Source: Actinoallomurus vinaceus
GTDB lineage: Bacteria; Actinomycetota; Actinomycetes; Streptosporangiales; Streptosporangiaceae
DNA: 64,000 bases
Assembly (NCBI RefSeq): GCF_039542055.1
Contig: NZ_BAABHK010000008.1
Location: forward strand, 425,726 to 489,725
Direction: 5' to 3'
A program made the translations under genes and the position numbers. Under the pieces are notes generated by a model. The model was not told the origin of the DNA. It worked only from the letters and a program-made list of their open reading frames with translations, and ran no database searches. This document shows positions 30,186 through 39,414 of this stretch, in pieces; within the stretch, counting starts at the first letter, position 1, and each line of letters opens with the position of its first letter.

Positions 30186-30707
30186 ATGTCAGACAGAGAG
30201 ATCACGGTCGCCAGGTTGAGCGCCGCGATCCGGCGCTACCAGCGCGAGATCGACGTCTTTGACCAGGCCGTCGCCGAACGGCTGGGGCTCAACCGAACCG
30301 ATCTTCGATGCGTCGACCTCCTCCTTGACCGGCCACTGAGCCTGACCGAGCTGGCCGAACACGCAGGTCTCAGCCAGTCGGCGATGACGACGGCACTCGA
30401 CCGCCTGGAAAGGGCCGGATACGCCTGCAGAACCCGGGACACCAACGATCGGCGCCGCTTCCTCGTGCAGCTCACGCCCGAACTCCTCACCCGCGTCGCC
30501 GAGATCTTCAAACCGTTCGCGGCCGAGGCCACCGCCGAGCTTGACCGCTATTCCGTATCCGAGCTGGAAACCCTGGTCCGGTTCTTCGCCGACGGGTCCG
30601 AGCGGCGGGCCCGCCACGCCCGACGCATCCGAACCACGCCGAAGGTTCGGCAACAGTCCGCACACCCGGACGACGTCCCGCCGACGACGGCCCCGTCGGG
30701 CTCGTGA
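30186..30707 (+). CDS. MarR-family regulator
   Basis: A 173-residue winged-helix regulator: the HTH is LSLTELAEHAGLSQSAMTTALDRLERAGYACRTRDTNDRRRFLVQLT (~55-105) with the DRR wing typical of MarR. The C-terminal tail is Pro/Ser-rich and divergent. The ATG at 30186 has cggag 5 nt upstream. The DUF998 gene follows 14 nt later, so both are co-transcribed and the regulator probably controls that membrane protein. Confidence 0.88.
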   Translation: MSDREITVARLSAAIRRYQREIDVFDQAVAERLGLNRTDLRCVDLLLDRPLSLTELAEHAGLSQSAMTTALDRLERAGYACRTRDTNDRRRFLVQLTPELLTRVAEIFKPFAAEATAELDRYSVSELETLVRFFADGSERRARHARRIRTTPKVRQQSAHPDDVPPTTAPSGS

Positions 30708-30721
30708 AGGGAAGGCGCACC

Positions 30722-31444
30722 ATGACCGGCATACGACCCGCGTCCCGCAGCACGGCCGCGCGACCCACGTCCCGCACCCTCGCCCGATGGGGATTGATCG
30801 GCCTGATCTCGGAAATCGTCGCCGTGTGCACGTGGCTGGTGGCCGGCACATGGCAGGGCCCCGCCTACAGCCCGGTGCACGATGACATCAGCGACATGGG
30901 AGCCCTCACCGCCCCGCACGCGTGGGCGTTCCTCATCCCGCAGGCGCTCGCCGGCGCCGGAAGTATCGCCTTCGTACTGTTCGGGCTGCGTCCGTCACTC
31001 GCGTACGACGGGCGAGCCGGCCGATCCGGCCCCTGGCTGGCCGCACTCTCGGGGATTCAAGACCTGACCGACGCGGCGTTCCGGCTCGACTGCCGGGCCG
31101 CCGACGGCTGCGACCAGGCCCGCGCGACCACTTCCTGGCATGCGCAGCTGCACAGTGCGATCGGCTTCGCATGCGTCCTCGTGCTGATCGTCACGCCGTT
31201 CGTGCTCGCCCGCCGCTTCAAGCGCCTGCCCCAGTGGCGTCGCTTCACCGTTCCCTCGGTCCTGCTGGGAATCGTCTTCATCATCGGCCTGATCGCGGTG
31301 CTGGCACCCCAGACGGCCGCATATCAGGGGCTGAGTCAACGAACGATCGCAATCGGCGGCGCGGTCTGGGGCATCGCCGTGGCCGCCCACGTCCTCCGGC
31401 TGGGACGCAACCGATGCCCTCATGACCCGGCGCGCAGCGCGTAG
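30722..31444 (+). CDS. DUF998 family membrane protein
   Basis: A 240-residue membrane protein. The patterns SPVHDDISDMGALTAPHAWAF and LHSAIGFACVLVLIVTPFVLARRF are typical of DUF998. About six helices are visible (~24-46, 68-88, 102-118, 145-168, 180-200, 212-230). The start follows gaagggaaggcgcacc. The function is unknown; members often pair with MarR or LuxR regulators as here. Its last 25 bp overlap the 3' end of the response-regulator gene on the other strand (31420-31444). Confidence 0.82.
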   Translation: MTGIRPASRSTAARPTSRTLARWGLIGLISEIVAVCTWLVAGTWQGPAYSPVHDDISDMGALTAPHAWAFLIPQALAGAGSIAFVLFGLRPSLAYDGRAGRSGPWLAALSGIQDLTDAAFRLDCRAADGCDQARATTSWHAQLHSAIGFACVLVLIVTPFVLARRFKRLPQWRRFTVPSVLLGIVFIIGLIAVLAPQTAAYQGLSQRTIAIGGAVWGIAVAAHVLRLGRNRCPHDPARSA

Positions 31445-32112
31445 CCGAAGCCGCGGACCGTGTGGATCATCGGTGGGCCGGTCCGGTCCAGCTTCTTGCG
31501 GAGGTAGTAGACGTACGTCTCGACGACCTGTGCGTTGCCGTCGAAGTCGTAGTTCCAGACCAGGTCGAGCAACTGCTCCTTGGACAGCACCTGGCCCGCG
31601 TGCTCCATCAGGCAGCGCAGCAACTTGAACTCGGTTGGGGTGAGGGTGATCTGGTCGTCCGCGCGGCGCACCGTACAGGTGTCGACGTCCAGCTCCAGGT
31701 CGCCGACCCGCAATCGGCGGAGTACGTCCGGCGCGGCCCGGGTACGGCGCAGCACCACCCGTACCCGGGCGTGCAGTTCCTGCAGGCTGAACGGCTTGGT
31801 GATGTAGTCGTCGCCGCCGGAGGACAGGCCCGTGAGCTTGTCCTCCAGCGTGCGGCGTGCGGTCAGGAAGATGATCGGCGGTGCCTGTCCGAGGCCCTGC
31901 AGCCGGTCGCACACCCGGAAGCCGTCGATGTCGGGCAGCGAGACGTCCAGCACGATGAGGTCGGGGCGGAACGCCTCCGCCCGGGCCAGCGCCGACCGGC
32001 CGTCGGCCGCTGTGGCCACCTCGTAGCCCTGGTAGCGCAGACTGGTCGCGATCAGGTCGCGAATGTTCTCCTCGTCGTCCACCACGAGCAGCCGCGCCGG
32101 AGATGTCACCAC
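31420..32112 (-). CDS. OmpR/PhoB-family response regulator
   Basis: A 230-residue regulator: receiver domain (Asp12-Asp13, phosphoacceptor Asp in VLDVSLPD around residue 56, Lys in YITKPFSLQEL) and winged helix at 135-228 (LTPTEFKLLRCLMEHAGQVLSKEQLLDLVWNYDFDGNAQVVETYVYYLRKKLD). It is divergent from its partner kinase at 32191 with only 78 bp between the starts. The convergent 25-bp overlap with the DUF998 gene means the two transcripts are antisense at their ends. It probably controls the exporter operon to the right. Confidence 0.9.
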   Translation of the reverse strand: MVTSPARLLVVDDEENIRDLIATSLRYQGYEVATAADGRSALARAEAFRPDLIVLDVSLPDIDGFRVCDRLQGLGQAPPIIFLTARRTLEDKLTGLSSGGDDYITKPFSLQELHARVRVVLRRTRAAPDVLRRLRVGDLELDVDTCTVRRADDQITLTPTEFKLLRCLMEHAGQVLSKEQLLDLVWNYDFDGNAQVVETYVYYLRKKLDRTGPPMIHTVRGFGYALRAGS

Positions 32113-32190
32113 CCGGCCATGGTGACCCGATCACGGGGTTGTCGCACCTTTTCTGAGTGGTTTATGAGCTGGCGAGGCGACCATGGGGGC

Positions 32191-33615
32191 ATGTCGCTAC
32201 GGTTGCGCATCCTCGCCGGACTCGTCGGCCTGCTCGTCCTCGGCCTCGCCGCCTTCGGCGTGGGCATCAACAGGCTGATGACGGGTGACCTGGAGAGACA
32301 GCTCGACCAGCAGCTGGTGGCGGTGGCGGGCACCGTACGGCAGGTCCTCGCCACCGACAAGGACCAGCACGATCTGGACCGGATCTTCGACCTCGCGCTT
32401 CCCCAGAAGGCGGATGCCGACATCCCGCGGGGCTCTGACACGGCGCTCTTCCCACCCGGTCTGGTCATCGAGGTCCGCAGCCAGAACGGCACCCTGCTCG
32501 ACCGCCAGTTCGCTGCGAAGATGAGGATGGAGTACCCGGACTTCTCACCCGGGCGGCCCGGCGACGCCCCGAATGAGCCGGTCCCCGCCTCGACGGGCCA
32601 GGGCGACTACCGGGCGCTGACGGTGACCATGGACGAGGGTGACACCCCGGTGCTGGTGACCCTGGCGATCCCGACCGCCCCGGTCGACGGGGTCCTACGA
32701 GAGCTCACCGTCATCGAGCTCGTCCTCGGCGTGATCATCGTAGTGATCGGAGCCGGGCTCGCGCTGGTCATGGCGCGGGTCACCGCGCGCCCGCTCGCCC
32801 GGATCGCGGCCACCGCCGACGCCATCTCCGGCGGCGACCTCACCCGGCGGGTGCCCGACAAGAACCCCAGGACCGAGGTGGGCCGGGTCGGGCTGGCGCT
32901 GAACGCCATGCTCGGCGAGATCCAGCGGTACGTCGACCGGCTCGTTGCGTCCGAGCAGCGGATGCGGCGGCTCCTCGGCGACGCCTCACACGAACTGTCC
33001 ACGCCGCTCACCTCCATCCGCGGGTACGCCGAGCTGTTCCGCAGCGGAGCCCAGGACAGGCCGGAGGACCTGGCCCGGGCGATGAGCCGGATCGAGGCCG
33101 AGGCGGCCCGGATGACCGGGTTGGTGGAGGAACTGCTGCTGCTCGCCGAACTGGACGAGGGCCGCCCGCTGCGCCTGACGCGGGTCGATCTCGCGACGAT
33201 CGCCGCCGACGCGGTGGACGACGCCCGGCTCGCGGCTCCGGACCGGACCATCGAGTTGGAGGCCACCGCGGGCCTGTACGTCCGCGGAGAGGAGAACCGG
33301 CTCCGGCAGGTCGCCGCGAATCTGCTGTCCAATGCCTGCCGGCACACCCCGCCGGGCACGCCGATCATGGTCACCGCGGCGCCGGGCGTCCTCGAGGTGG
33401 CGGACGAAGGGCCGGGCATGGACGCCGAGCGTGCCGCGCACATCTTCGACCGCTTCTACGGCGACGGCTCCGGGCTGGGTCTGGCGATCGTCGCCTCGAT
33501 CGTGGCAGCCCACGGCGGCACGGTCCAGGTCACCAGTGCGCCCGGCGAGGGCGCGACGTTCCGGATCGAGCTGCCGCCCCTTCAGGAGTCTGACCGGATT
33601 CTGACCGGAAGCTGA
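32191..33615 (+). CDS. Sensor histidine kinase, HAMP-type
   Basis: A 474-residue kinase: first helix ~5-27, extracytoplasmic loop of about 140 residues, second helix ~172-194, HAMP domain (TARPLARIAATADAISGGDLTRRV), HisKA with acceptor His in GDASHELSTPLTSIRGYAELF, and an ATPase domain with NLLSNACRHTP, DEGPGM and GDGSGLGLAIV. ATG 32191 is preferred; an in-frame ATG at 32164 would add nine residues. The lipoprotein and MacAB-type exporter genes follow in the same direction, so the kinase probably senses an envelope stress or a toxic compound handled by that exporter. Confidence 0.9.
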   Translation: MSLRLRILAGLVGLLVLGLAAFGVGINRLMTGDLERQLDQQLVAVAGTVRQVLATDKDQHDLDRIFDLALPQKADADIPRGSDTALFPPGLVIEVRSQNGTLLDRQFAAKMRMEYPDFSPGRPGDAPNEPVPASTGQGDYRALTVTMDEGDTPVLVTLAIPTAPVDGVLRELTVIELVLGVIIVVIGAGLALVMARVTARPLARIAATADAISGGDLTRRVPDKNPRTEVGRVGLALNAMLGEIQRYVDRLVASEQRMRRLLGDASHELSTPLTSIRGYAELFRSGAQDRPEDLARAMSRIEAEAARMTGLVEELLLLAELDEGRPLRLTRVDLATIAADAVDDARLAAPDRTIELEATAGLYVRGEENRLRQVAANLLSNACRHTPPGTPIMVTAAPGVLEVADEGPGMDAERAAHIFDRFYGDGSGLGLAIVASIVAAHGGTVQVTSAPGEGATFRIELPPLQESDRILTGS

Positions 33616-33650
33616 GCCCGTCCCGAGCCCCGCACCCGAGGCTCACCGGC

Positions 33651-34178
33651 ATGCGAATCCTGTATCTCGCCACCGCCGCCCTCCTGGTGACCGGCGGGGC
33701 CACCGCCTGCGGCTCGGGCGCCTCCGGCGGCTCCAGGCCGGCGGTGTCCAGCTCTCCGACGCTCGGCACGGCCGCCAAGGAGGCCAAGGCCCGCCAGTTC
33801 GTCGACTGCGCCCGCAAGAACGGCATCCCCAACGTCGCCGACCCCAAGGTGAACGCCGACGGCGACGTCGACATCAGCCCGCCGCCCGGCCTCACGAAGC
33901 AGAGCCCGATCGTCCAGAAGGTCATGAAGATCTGCGGCAAGTACCTGGACGGCGTCTTCACTCACGAGAACAAGGACTCCAGCGCGGAATACGACAAGGC
34001 GCTCAAGATGGCCGCCTGCGTCCGGCAGCACGGCGTGCCGAACTTCCCCGACCCGTCCCCGGCGCCCTCGGGCGGAGGGGCGAAGTTCGACGTCAGTAAG
34101 AACCTGGACAGGGAAGCCGTTGACAAGGCGATGCGAGCCTGCGGCGTCACGCCCCGGCCCAAGCCGAACGGGCGGTAG
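33651..34178 (+). CDS. Small secreted lipoprotein with paired Cys repeats
   Basis: A 175-residue lipoprotein. The signal peptide ends in a lipobox-like GATAC (Cys20). The mature part has two similar halves (FVDCARKNGIPNVADPK... and MAACVRQHGVPNFPDPS...), each with a Cys later matched by another (KICGKYL, RACGVT), so two disulfides are likely. It lies 35 nt after the kinase and 2 nt before the adaptor gene. Proteins of this kind commonly accompany MacA/MacB-type systems in actinomycetes; a role as substrate-binding or sensing subunit is an inference. Confidence 0.75.
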   Translation: MRILYLATAALLVTGGATACGSGASGGSRPAVSSSPTLGTAAKEAKARQFVDCARKNGIPNVADPKVNADGDVDISPPPGLTKQSPIVQKVMKICGKYLDGVFTHENKDSSAEYDKALKMAACVRQHGVPNFPDPSPAPSGGGAKFDVSKNLDREAVDKAMRACGVTPRPKPNGR

Positions 34179-34180
34179 CC

Positions 34181-35305
34181 ATGAGGCACCTCGGAATTTC
34201 GCTCAGCGCCGTCGGAGGCATCGCCCTACTGGTCGGCGGCGGTCTGTGGGCGGCCGCCGGCAAGCCCACCGCGACCGCCGCCCCCAGGCCGTCCGCGGGC
34301 ACCACGACCGCCGCTGTCACCCGTACCGAACTCGTCGAGACCGACCAGGAGCAGGGCACGCTCGGCTTCGACGGGGCCCGCACCCTCCAGTCGTCGGCGT
34401 CCGGCGTCCTCACCGCCGAGCCCGCCGAAGGCACCACCGTCACTCGTGATCAGAAGCTGTACGGCGTCGGCCTGCACCCGGTCCGGCTCTTCTACGGCAC
34501 CGTGCCGCTGTCGCGCACCCTCGCCGTGGGCGTCTCCGGCGGCAAGGACGTCAAGCAGCTGGAGAGCAACCTGCGCACCCTCGGGTACGACCCGTACCAC
34601 GACATGACCATCGACGATCACTTCTCCGCCGCGACCCAGGCCGCCGTCATGCGCTGGCAGAAGGCGCACGGAAAGACCAGGACCGGCCAGGTCACCCTGG
34701 CCGACCTGGTGTTCCTGCCGAGCGCGGTCCGGATCGGCACCCAGCACGCCAAGCCCGGTGACCGGATCGCGGCGGGCGCCCAGCTCATCGACATCACCGG
34801 CACCACCCGCATCGCCACCGTGCACCTGCCCCCGGACAGCGACCTCGCGCACGCCGGGGACAAGGTCACCGTCGAACTGCCGGACGGCAGCAGTACGCCC
34901 GGCGTCATCGCTCAGGTCAGCACCACCGCCACCAGCAGCAGCGGTTCCTCCGGCGCGCAGAGCAGCGGCGACAACAACGGCAACTCGAGCTCGAACTCCG
35001 GCAACGACGCCACCATCGCGGTGACCGTCCGGCTCACCAAACCCAAGGCCACCGGCGGCCTGGACCAGGCCCCGGTCACCGTCGACTTCACCCGCCGGCG
35101 CGCCAAGAACGTCCTCGCCGTACCGGTCACCGCGCTCGTCACCCTCTCCACCGGCGGGTACGCCGTGGATGTCGCCAACGGCGGAACCGTACAGCGAGTC
35201 GCGGTCAAGACCGGCATGTTCGCCACCAACGGCGCGGGCACCGGCCAGGTGGAGATCTCCGGCCCGGGCATCACCGAGGGCCGCCGGGTGGTGATCCCGC
35301 AGTGA
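34181..35305 (+). CDS. Exporter adaptor protein with peptidoglycan-binding domain (MacA-like)
   Basis: A 374-residue protein: one N-terminal helix (signal anchor, ~5-26), a peptidoglycan-binding-1 domain at ~122-175 (DVKQLESNLRTLGYD ... AATQAAVMRWQKAHG), a lipoyl/HlyD-like part and a Ser/Gly/Asn-rich insert (~255-280). It links the ABC exporter to the cell wall in Gram-positive bacteria. Its stop overlaps the ATPase gene (GTGA). Same operon as the kinase and lipoprotein. Confidence 0.85.
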   Translation: MRHLGISLSAVGGIALLVGGGLWAAAGKPTATAAPRPSAGTTTAAVTRTELVETDQEQGTLGFDGARTLQSSASGVLTAEPAEGTTVTRDQKLYGVGLHPVRLFYGTVPLSRTLAVGVSGGKDVKQLESNLRTLGYDPYHDMTIDDHFSAATQAAVMRWQKAHGKTRTGQVTLADLVFLPSAVRIGTQHAKPGDRIAAGAQLIDITGTTRIATVHLPPDSDLAHAGDKVTVELPDGSSTPGVIAQVSTTATSSSGSSGAQSSGDNNGNSSSNSGNDATIAVTVRLTKPKATGGLDQAPVTVDFTRRRAKNVLAVPVTALVTLSTGGYAVDVANGGTVQRVAVKTGMFATNGAGTGQVEISGPGITEGRRVVIPQ

Positions 35306-35973
35306 GTCCGGTCATCGAGCTCCGTGACGTACGCAAGACCTATCCGGGGCCGGTCGAGGTCCTGCACGGCATCGATCTGACCATCGAACGCGACGAGCAG
35401 GTGGCGATCCTCGGCCCGTCCGGCTCCGGCAAGTCAACACTGCTCAACCTCATCGGCATCCTCGACCGCCCGACCTCCGGCACGCTCGTCGTCAACGGTC
35501 AGGACACCGCCGCATTGACCGACCGGCGGCTCGCCGGGCTGCGCGCCGCCGCCATCGGTTTCGTCTTCCAGCAGTTCTTCCTGCTCGACTACCGCACCGC
35601 GCTGGACAACGTCGCCGACGGCCTCCTCTACACCGCCACCCCTCTGCGCGAACGCCGCCGCCGGGCCGCCGAGGTCCTGGACCGGGTGGGCCTCGGCGAC
35701 CGGCTCGGGCACCGCCCGGCCCAGCTGTCCGGCGGCGAACGCCAACGTGTCGCCATCGCCCGCGCCCTCGTCGGCCGGCCCGCCCTCGTACTGGCCGACG
35801 AGCCCACCGGCGCCCTCGACACCGCCAACGGCGTCGCCGTCCTCAAACTCCTCAGCGAGCTACACGACGACGGCACCACTCTCATCGTCATCACCCACGA
35901 CCCCAGCGTCGCCGCCGCCATGGACCGTGAGGTCCACATCCGCGACGGCCGCATCCACCCGGAGCCGACATGA
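35302..35973 (+). CDS. ABC transporter ATP-binding protein (MacB/LolD type)
   Basis: A 223-residue ATPase with Walker A GPSGSGKS (~38-45), Q-loop FVFQQFFLL, signature LSGGERQRVAIARAL and Walker B LVLADEPTGALD, then the H-loop VITHD. It energises the FtsX-like permease encoded next. GTG start in GTGA overlap with the adaptor gene; its own stop overlaps the permease start (ATGA). Confidence 0.93.
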   Translation: MSPVIELRDVRKTYPGPVEVLHGIDLTIERDEQVAILGPSGSGKSTLLNLIGILDRPTSGTLVVNGQDTAALTDRRLAGLRAAAIGFVFQQFFLLDYRTALDNVADGLLYTATPLRERRRRAAEVLDRVGLGDRLGHRPAQLSGGERQRVAIARALVGRPALVLADEPTGALDTANGVAVLKLLSELHDDGTTLIVITHDPSVAAAMDREVHIRDGRIHPEPT

Positions 35974-37154
35974 GATCCAGCCGCCTCGCCGCCGCCGATC
36001 TGGTCCGCGTCTCGCTCCTCGGCATCGGCGCCCGTAAACTCCGGGCCGCCCTCTCCGTCCTCGGCATCGCGATCGGCATCGCCGCCATCGTCTGCGTCCT
36101 GGGCATCTCCCAGTCCAGCGCGGCAGGCCTCCAGCACGAGCTCGACCGGCTCGGCACCAACCTGCTCACCGTCCAGCCCGGCCAGAGCCTCACCGGCGAC
36201 CAGTCCACCCTCCCGCTGTCCGCCGAACAGACCCTCACCAACGCCCCGTACGTCCAGCAGGTGTCCGGCATCGCCCCGGTCTCCGGCACCGTCCTGCGCA
36301 ACAAGCACATCGGCTCCATCATCACCGGCGGCATCGGCATCAAGGCGGCCCGTCCCAACCTGCCCTCCGTCCTGCGCGGCCAGGTCGCCCAGGGTGTCTT
36401 CCTCAACGCCGCCACCGGCAACTATCCCGTCACCGTCCTCGGCGCGGTGGCCGCCCAGCGCCTCGGCATCACCACCCTGCGCCCCGACACCGCGGTCTCG
36501 CTCGGCGGCAAGACCTTCACGGTCGTCGGCATCCTCGCCCCCATCGAGCTGGCCCCCGACATCGACCGCTCCGCCCTCATCGGCTTCGCCGAAGCCGAGC
36601 GGGCCTTCCGCATCGACGGCTCGGCCGCCACCATCTACCTGCGCACTGACCCCGAACACGTCGGAGAGGCCGCCAAGACCCTCGCCGCCGCCACCAATCC
36701 CGCCCACCCCGACCTGGTCAGCACCAGCCAGCCCTCGGCCGCGCTCAGCGCCCGGCTCGCCGCCAAGAAGACCTTCAACAGCCTCTTCCTCGGCCTCGGC
36801 GCCGTCGCCGTCCTGGTCGGCGCGATCGGCATCGCCAACGTCATGGTCATCTCGGTGCTCGAACGCCGCAGTGAGATCGGCCTGCGCCGCGCCCTCGGGG
36901 CGACCCGCCGGCACATCGCCGGCCAGTTCATCGGCGAATCCCTCGCCCTCGCGCTCCTCGGCGGTCTCGCCGGCTGCGCCCTCGGCACCCTCGTCACCGT
37001 CGGCTATGCCCGGTACGAACACTGGGAGGCCACCATCCCGGCCACGGCCCTGCCCCTCGGCCTGGCCGGCGCCCTCCTCATCGGCACCATCGCCGGCCTC
37101 TACCCGGCCGCCCGCGCTGCCCGCCTTTCCCCCACCCAGGCCCTGGCCAGATGA
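35970..37154 (+). CDS. MacB/FtsX-type ABC permease
   Basis: A 394-residue permease with one N-terminal helix (~25-48), a large extracytoplasmic MacB_PCD domain (~50-255) and three C-terminal helices with the FtsX motif ERRSEIGLRRALGATRRHIAGQFIGESLALALLGG. MacB-type exporters move substrates from the outer face of the membrane by a mechanical cycle; in Gram-positives they often export peptides or antibiotics. It ends the operon that starts with the kinase. No terminator hairpin is obvious. Confidence 0.92.
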   Translation: MRSSRLAAADLVRVSLLGIGARKLRAALSVLGIAIGIAAIVCVLGISQSSAAGLQHELDRLGTNLLTVQPGQSLTGDQSTLPLSAEQTLTNAPYVQQVSGIAPVSGTVLRNKHIGSIITGGIGIKAARPNLPSVLRGQVAQGVFLNAATGNYPVTVLGAVAAQRLGITTLRPDTAVSLGGKTFTVVGILAPIELAPDIDRSALIGFAEAERAFRIDGSAATIYLRTDPEHVGEAAKTLAAATNPAHPDLVSTSQPSAALSARLAAKKTFNSLFLGLGAVAVLVGAIGIANVMVISVLERRSEIGLRRALGATRRHIAGQFIGESLALALLGGLAGCALGTLVTVGYARYEHWEATIPATALPLGLAGALLIGTIAGLYPAARAARLSPTQALAR

Positions 37155-37287
37155 CCCCGGCCACGTCCTGTGCCAGCCGAGGATCGGCCTGGGCGAGAAG
37201 GTCGACCGCAAGCGAGTCGAACGCCTCCAGGGCGGAGGCGGCGGCGATGGTGGTCGCCGCCTCCTCCGCGTGTGGCTGGGCTGACGG

Positions 37288-37851
37288 TCAGAGCCAGCCG
37301 CCGGCGATGAACTGGACCGGGTCTTCTCCGGGGTTCTCGCGGATGCCGTACACGGCCTGGGCCGTCGCCCACAGGACCGTGCGTCCGAGCTGGTCGGGGT
37401 AGCGTTCGACCATCGCGTTGAAGTAGTCGACGGCGGTCTTCTGGGTGCGGAACAGTTCCTCGGCGACGTCGAGGTATTCGCGCGTCTCGGCGATGGTGCG
37501 TGCCGCGTCGTCGTCGAGGTCGGAGTTCTGGTGGCCGGCCACGATGGAGCGGGCGCCCAGCGACTCGACCCGGTCGATCGCCTGCCGCCAGTGGTCGAGG
37601 CCCGCGAGCGAGGTCTCGCTGAGATAGGGGTGGGCGCTGTTGTAGATGACGTCGCCGGCGACGACGAGTCCGAGATCGGGAACGTGCAGGACGCTGGAGG
37701 CGTCGGTGTCGGTGTACCCGGCCTCGACGATGACGAGGTCTTTGCCTTCGAGGGTGAACCGGTTGTCCGGCACCGTCACCGCGGTCACCGGGGACGCCGG
37801 AATGCCCGGGTAGACCTTGTCCCAGACGAACGGCCGCGCGGCGACGTTGGC
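37288..37851 (-). pseudogene. 5'-truncated MBL-fold metallo-hydrolase
   Basis: About 187 residues of a metallo-beta-lactamase-fold hydrolase (from NVAARPFVWDKVYPG to the C-terminus). The later motifs are present (VVAGDVIYNSAHPY, AGHQNSDLDDDAARTI), but the HxHxDH motif and everything before it is missing. The open frame continues left of the junction only through antisense of a TetR gene (37852 on). Full members are about 280-300 residues, so around 100 N-terminal residues were deleted. Without HxHxDH it cannot bind metal normally. Confidence 0.75.
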
Positions 37852-38418
37852 AGAGCGCGTGAGCGCATCCTGCAGGCGGCGGAGGAGCTCTTCTACACGC
37901 GTGGCATCCACGCCACCGGGGTGGCGGCACTCATGGAGGCTGCGCACGTCTCGCCTCGGACCTTCTATGTGCACTTCCCGACCAAGAACGCGCTGGTGGA
38001 GGAGTATCTCCGCCGGTTCGAGTCAGAGAAGCCGCTCGCCGCTGAAGCAGTGCTGGAGCGCGGCGACCTGACCCCGGTTCAGCGATTGTTGGCGATCTTC
38101 GACCCCATGGAGAGCGACTCGCCGGCGCCCTTCCGCGGCTGCCCCTTCCATAACGCCGTCGTCGAAGGTGCCGGAGAGCTCCCGGAAGTCGCCCTTCTCG
38201 CGCAGCGCCACAAGCAGGCCTTCCGCGATCGTCTGGTGGCCACAGCCGCCGAGGCCGGAGCAGCCCACCCGGAGAGCCTCGGCAGGCAACTCGCCGTGAT
38301 CTTCGAGGGCGCCAACGCGCTGGCAGCCTCCTGCAACGACACGGACGCGTTCACCGATGCCCGGCAAGCCGCCAGGACGCTCCTGGACGTAGCCTTCGCG
38401 ACCGAGCCCAGAGAGTGA
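37852..38418 (+). pseudogene. TetR regulator lacking its start
   Basis: About 188 residues of a TetR protein, beginning RARERILQAAEELFYTRGIHATGV and with the whole HTH and ligand domain intact (FRGCPFHNAVVEGAGELP...). No ATG, GTG or TTG is in frame within the natural N-terminal region; the frame runs left into antisense of the hydrolase fragment. The pair looks like a formerly divergent hydrolase/regulator whose shared promoter and both 5' ends were removed by one deletion. It could be expressed as a longer read-through protein, but I think it is inactive. Confidence 0.65.
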
Positions 38419-39414
38419 ATGTCTCGACGACAACAACGTAGGGATCAGTTGGCACTCGATGGACCGCCACCGGTCTCACCGGCGCGTTGTCAGTCGCTAC
38501 GCTCCACGCTGGTCACGACGGCGGAGCGCAGTCTGCGCCGACCTGGAGTGCAGCCGGTAGCGCCGGGCAACCCCGTCAATGCCTCGTTAATGTTGGACGC
38601 GGGGCCGTGAAGGCTCCGCTCACACCCATCTGGCCTGACCTATTCGCCTCTAACGTCGATGTTGTGAACGCGACAAGACTCATGGTCGTACCGGTACGAA
38701 CCGGATCGGGGACGCTCTGTTTGCGGTTTAGACCGGCCACCGACCAGGGAACGCTTCGGGGTCGGCCGCACCGCCAAAGCTCGTCTGGTCGAGTTCATGG
38801 GAGCCGATCAGCCATGGATACATCTGAAGGAACGAGCGGTGAAGGCGATGCTGGCGCCGCTCGGCGTGGCTCTGAGGCAGGCAGACCCGGGCCTGATCGC
38901 TGCGATGCGGTCGGCGGGCTGCGGGTCGAGTTCCGGCTGATCGGATTTGTCCGTGTCCTGCTTCGTGGTCTTCACTGTGGGCGAGCTTGTGAAAATTTTC
39001 ACGAGTGGCCCATGGTGATTACCATCGCGCCATCACCCGCACGCTGGGCGGTAGCAGCCGCCCTCGGCTACCTGGCGTTGCTACCGATCGCCGGCCGGGC
39101 GGCGATCGAGTTCGACGCGGCGCTGACGCAACCACTCTCCGCCGCCAGCGCCGACCACGCCTCCGAACCGGCCGAACGGCTTGCCGTCATCACCGGCGAC
39201 GGGCTTGGCATCACAGATCCGCCCCGCCCTGCCCGGCTTCGGACACTGCCGACTCTTGACCCATCTCGGCGCGCGCGGTGGTCACAAGCCCGATGACGCA
39301 CGGGGCTGCGTCCACGGACGTTTCCGCCTCGGCCTCGTTTTTGATCGTCAGTTCACAGGTCTTGACGATCCGTCCACGCCGGGATCGAACCTCGGGAGAA
39401 GAGCGTTCGTGGCC
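38419..39414. other. Gene-poor kilobase with possible gene debris
   Basis: No convincing complete gene. One frame around 38750-38940 reads ERFGVGRTAKARLVEFMGAD and continues to a stop at 38940; it looks protein-like but has no start and no recognised family. The AT-rich palindrome at 38989-39002 stands out. The region lies next to the hydrolase/TetR deletion scar and an AraC fragment further right, so it is probably decayed. Confidence 0.5.
38989..39002. promoter_or_regulatory. AT-rich perfect palindrome
   Basis: gtgaaaattttcac is a perfect 14-bp palindrome in otherwise GC-rich DNA, with partial symmetry continuing for three more bases on each side. It has the look of a repressor operator, but no gene with a clear start follows. 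Confidence 0.4.

Noticed and set aside
35628..37211. 527-residue minus-strand ORF opposite the ABC genes
   Set aside because: Gly/Asp/Glu-rich antisense artefact; the + strand has clear ABC transporter motifs.
39012..39296. Possible small membrane protein starting MVITIAPSPARW
   Set aside because: Begins like a helix but soon turns into Pro/Arg-rich non-coding composition; no ribosome site.
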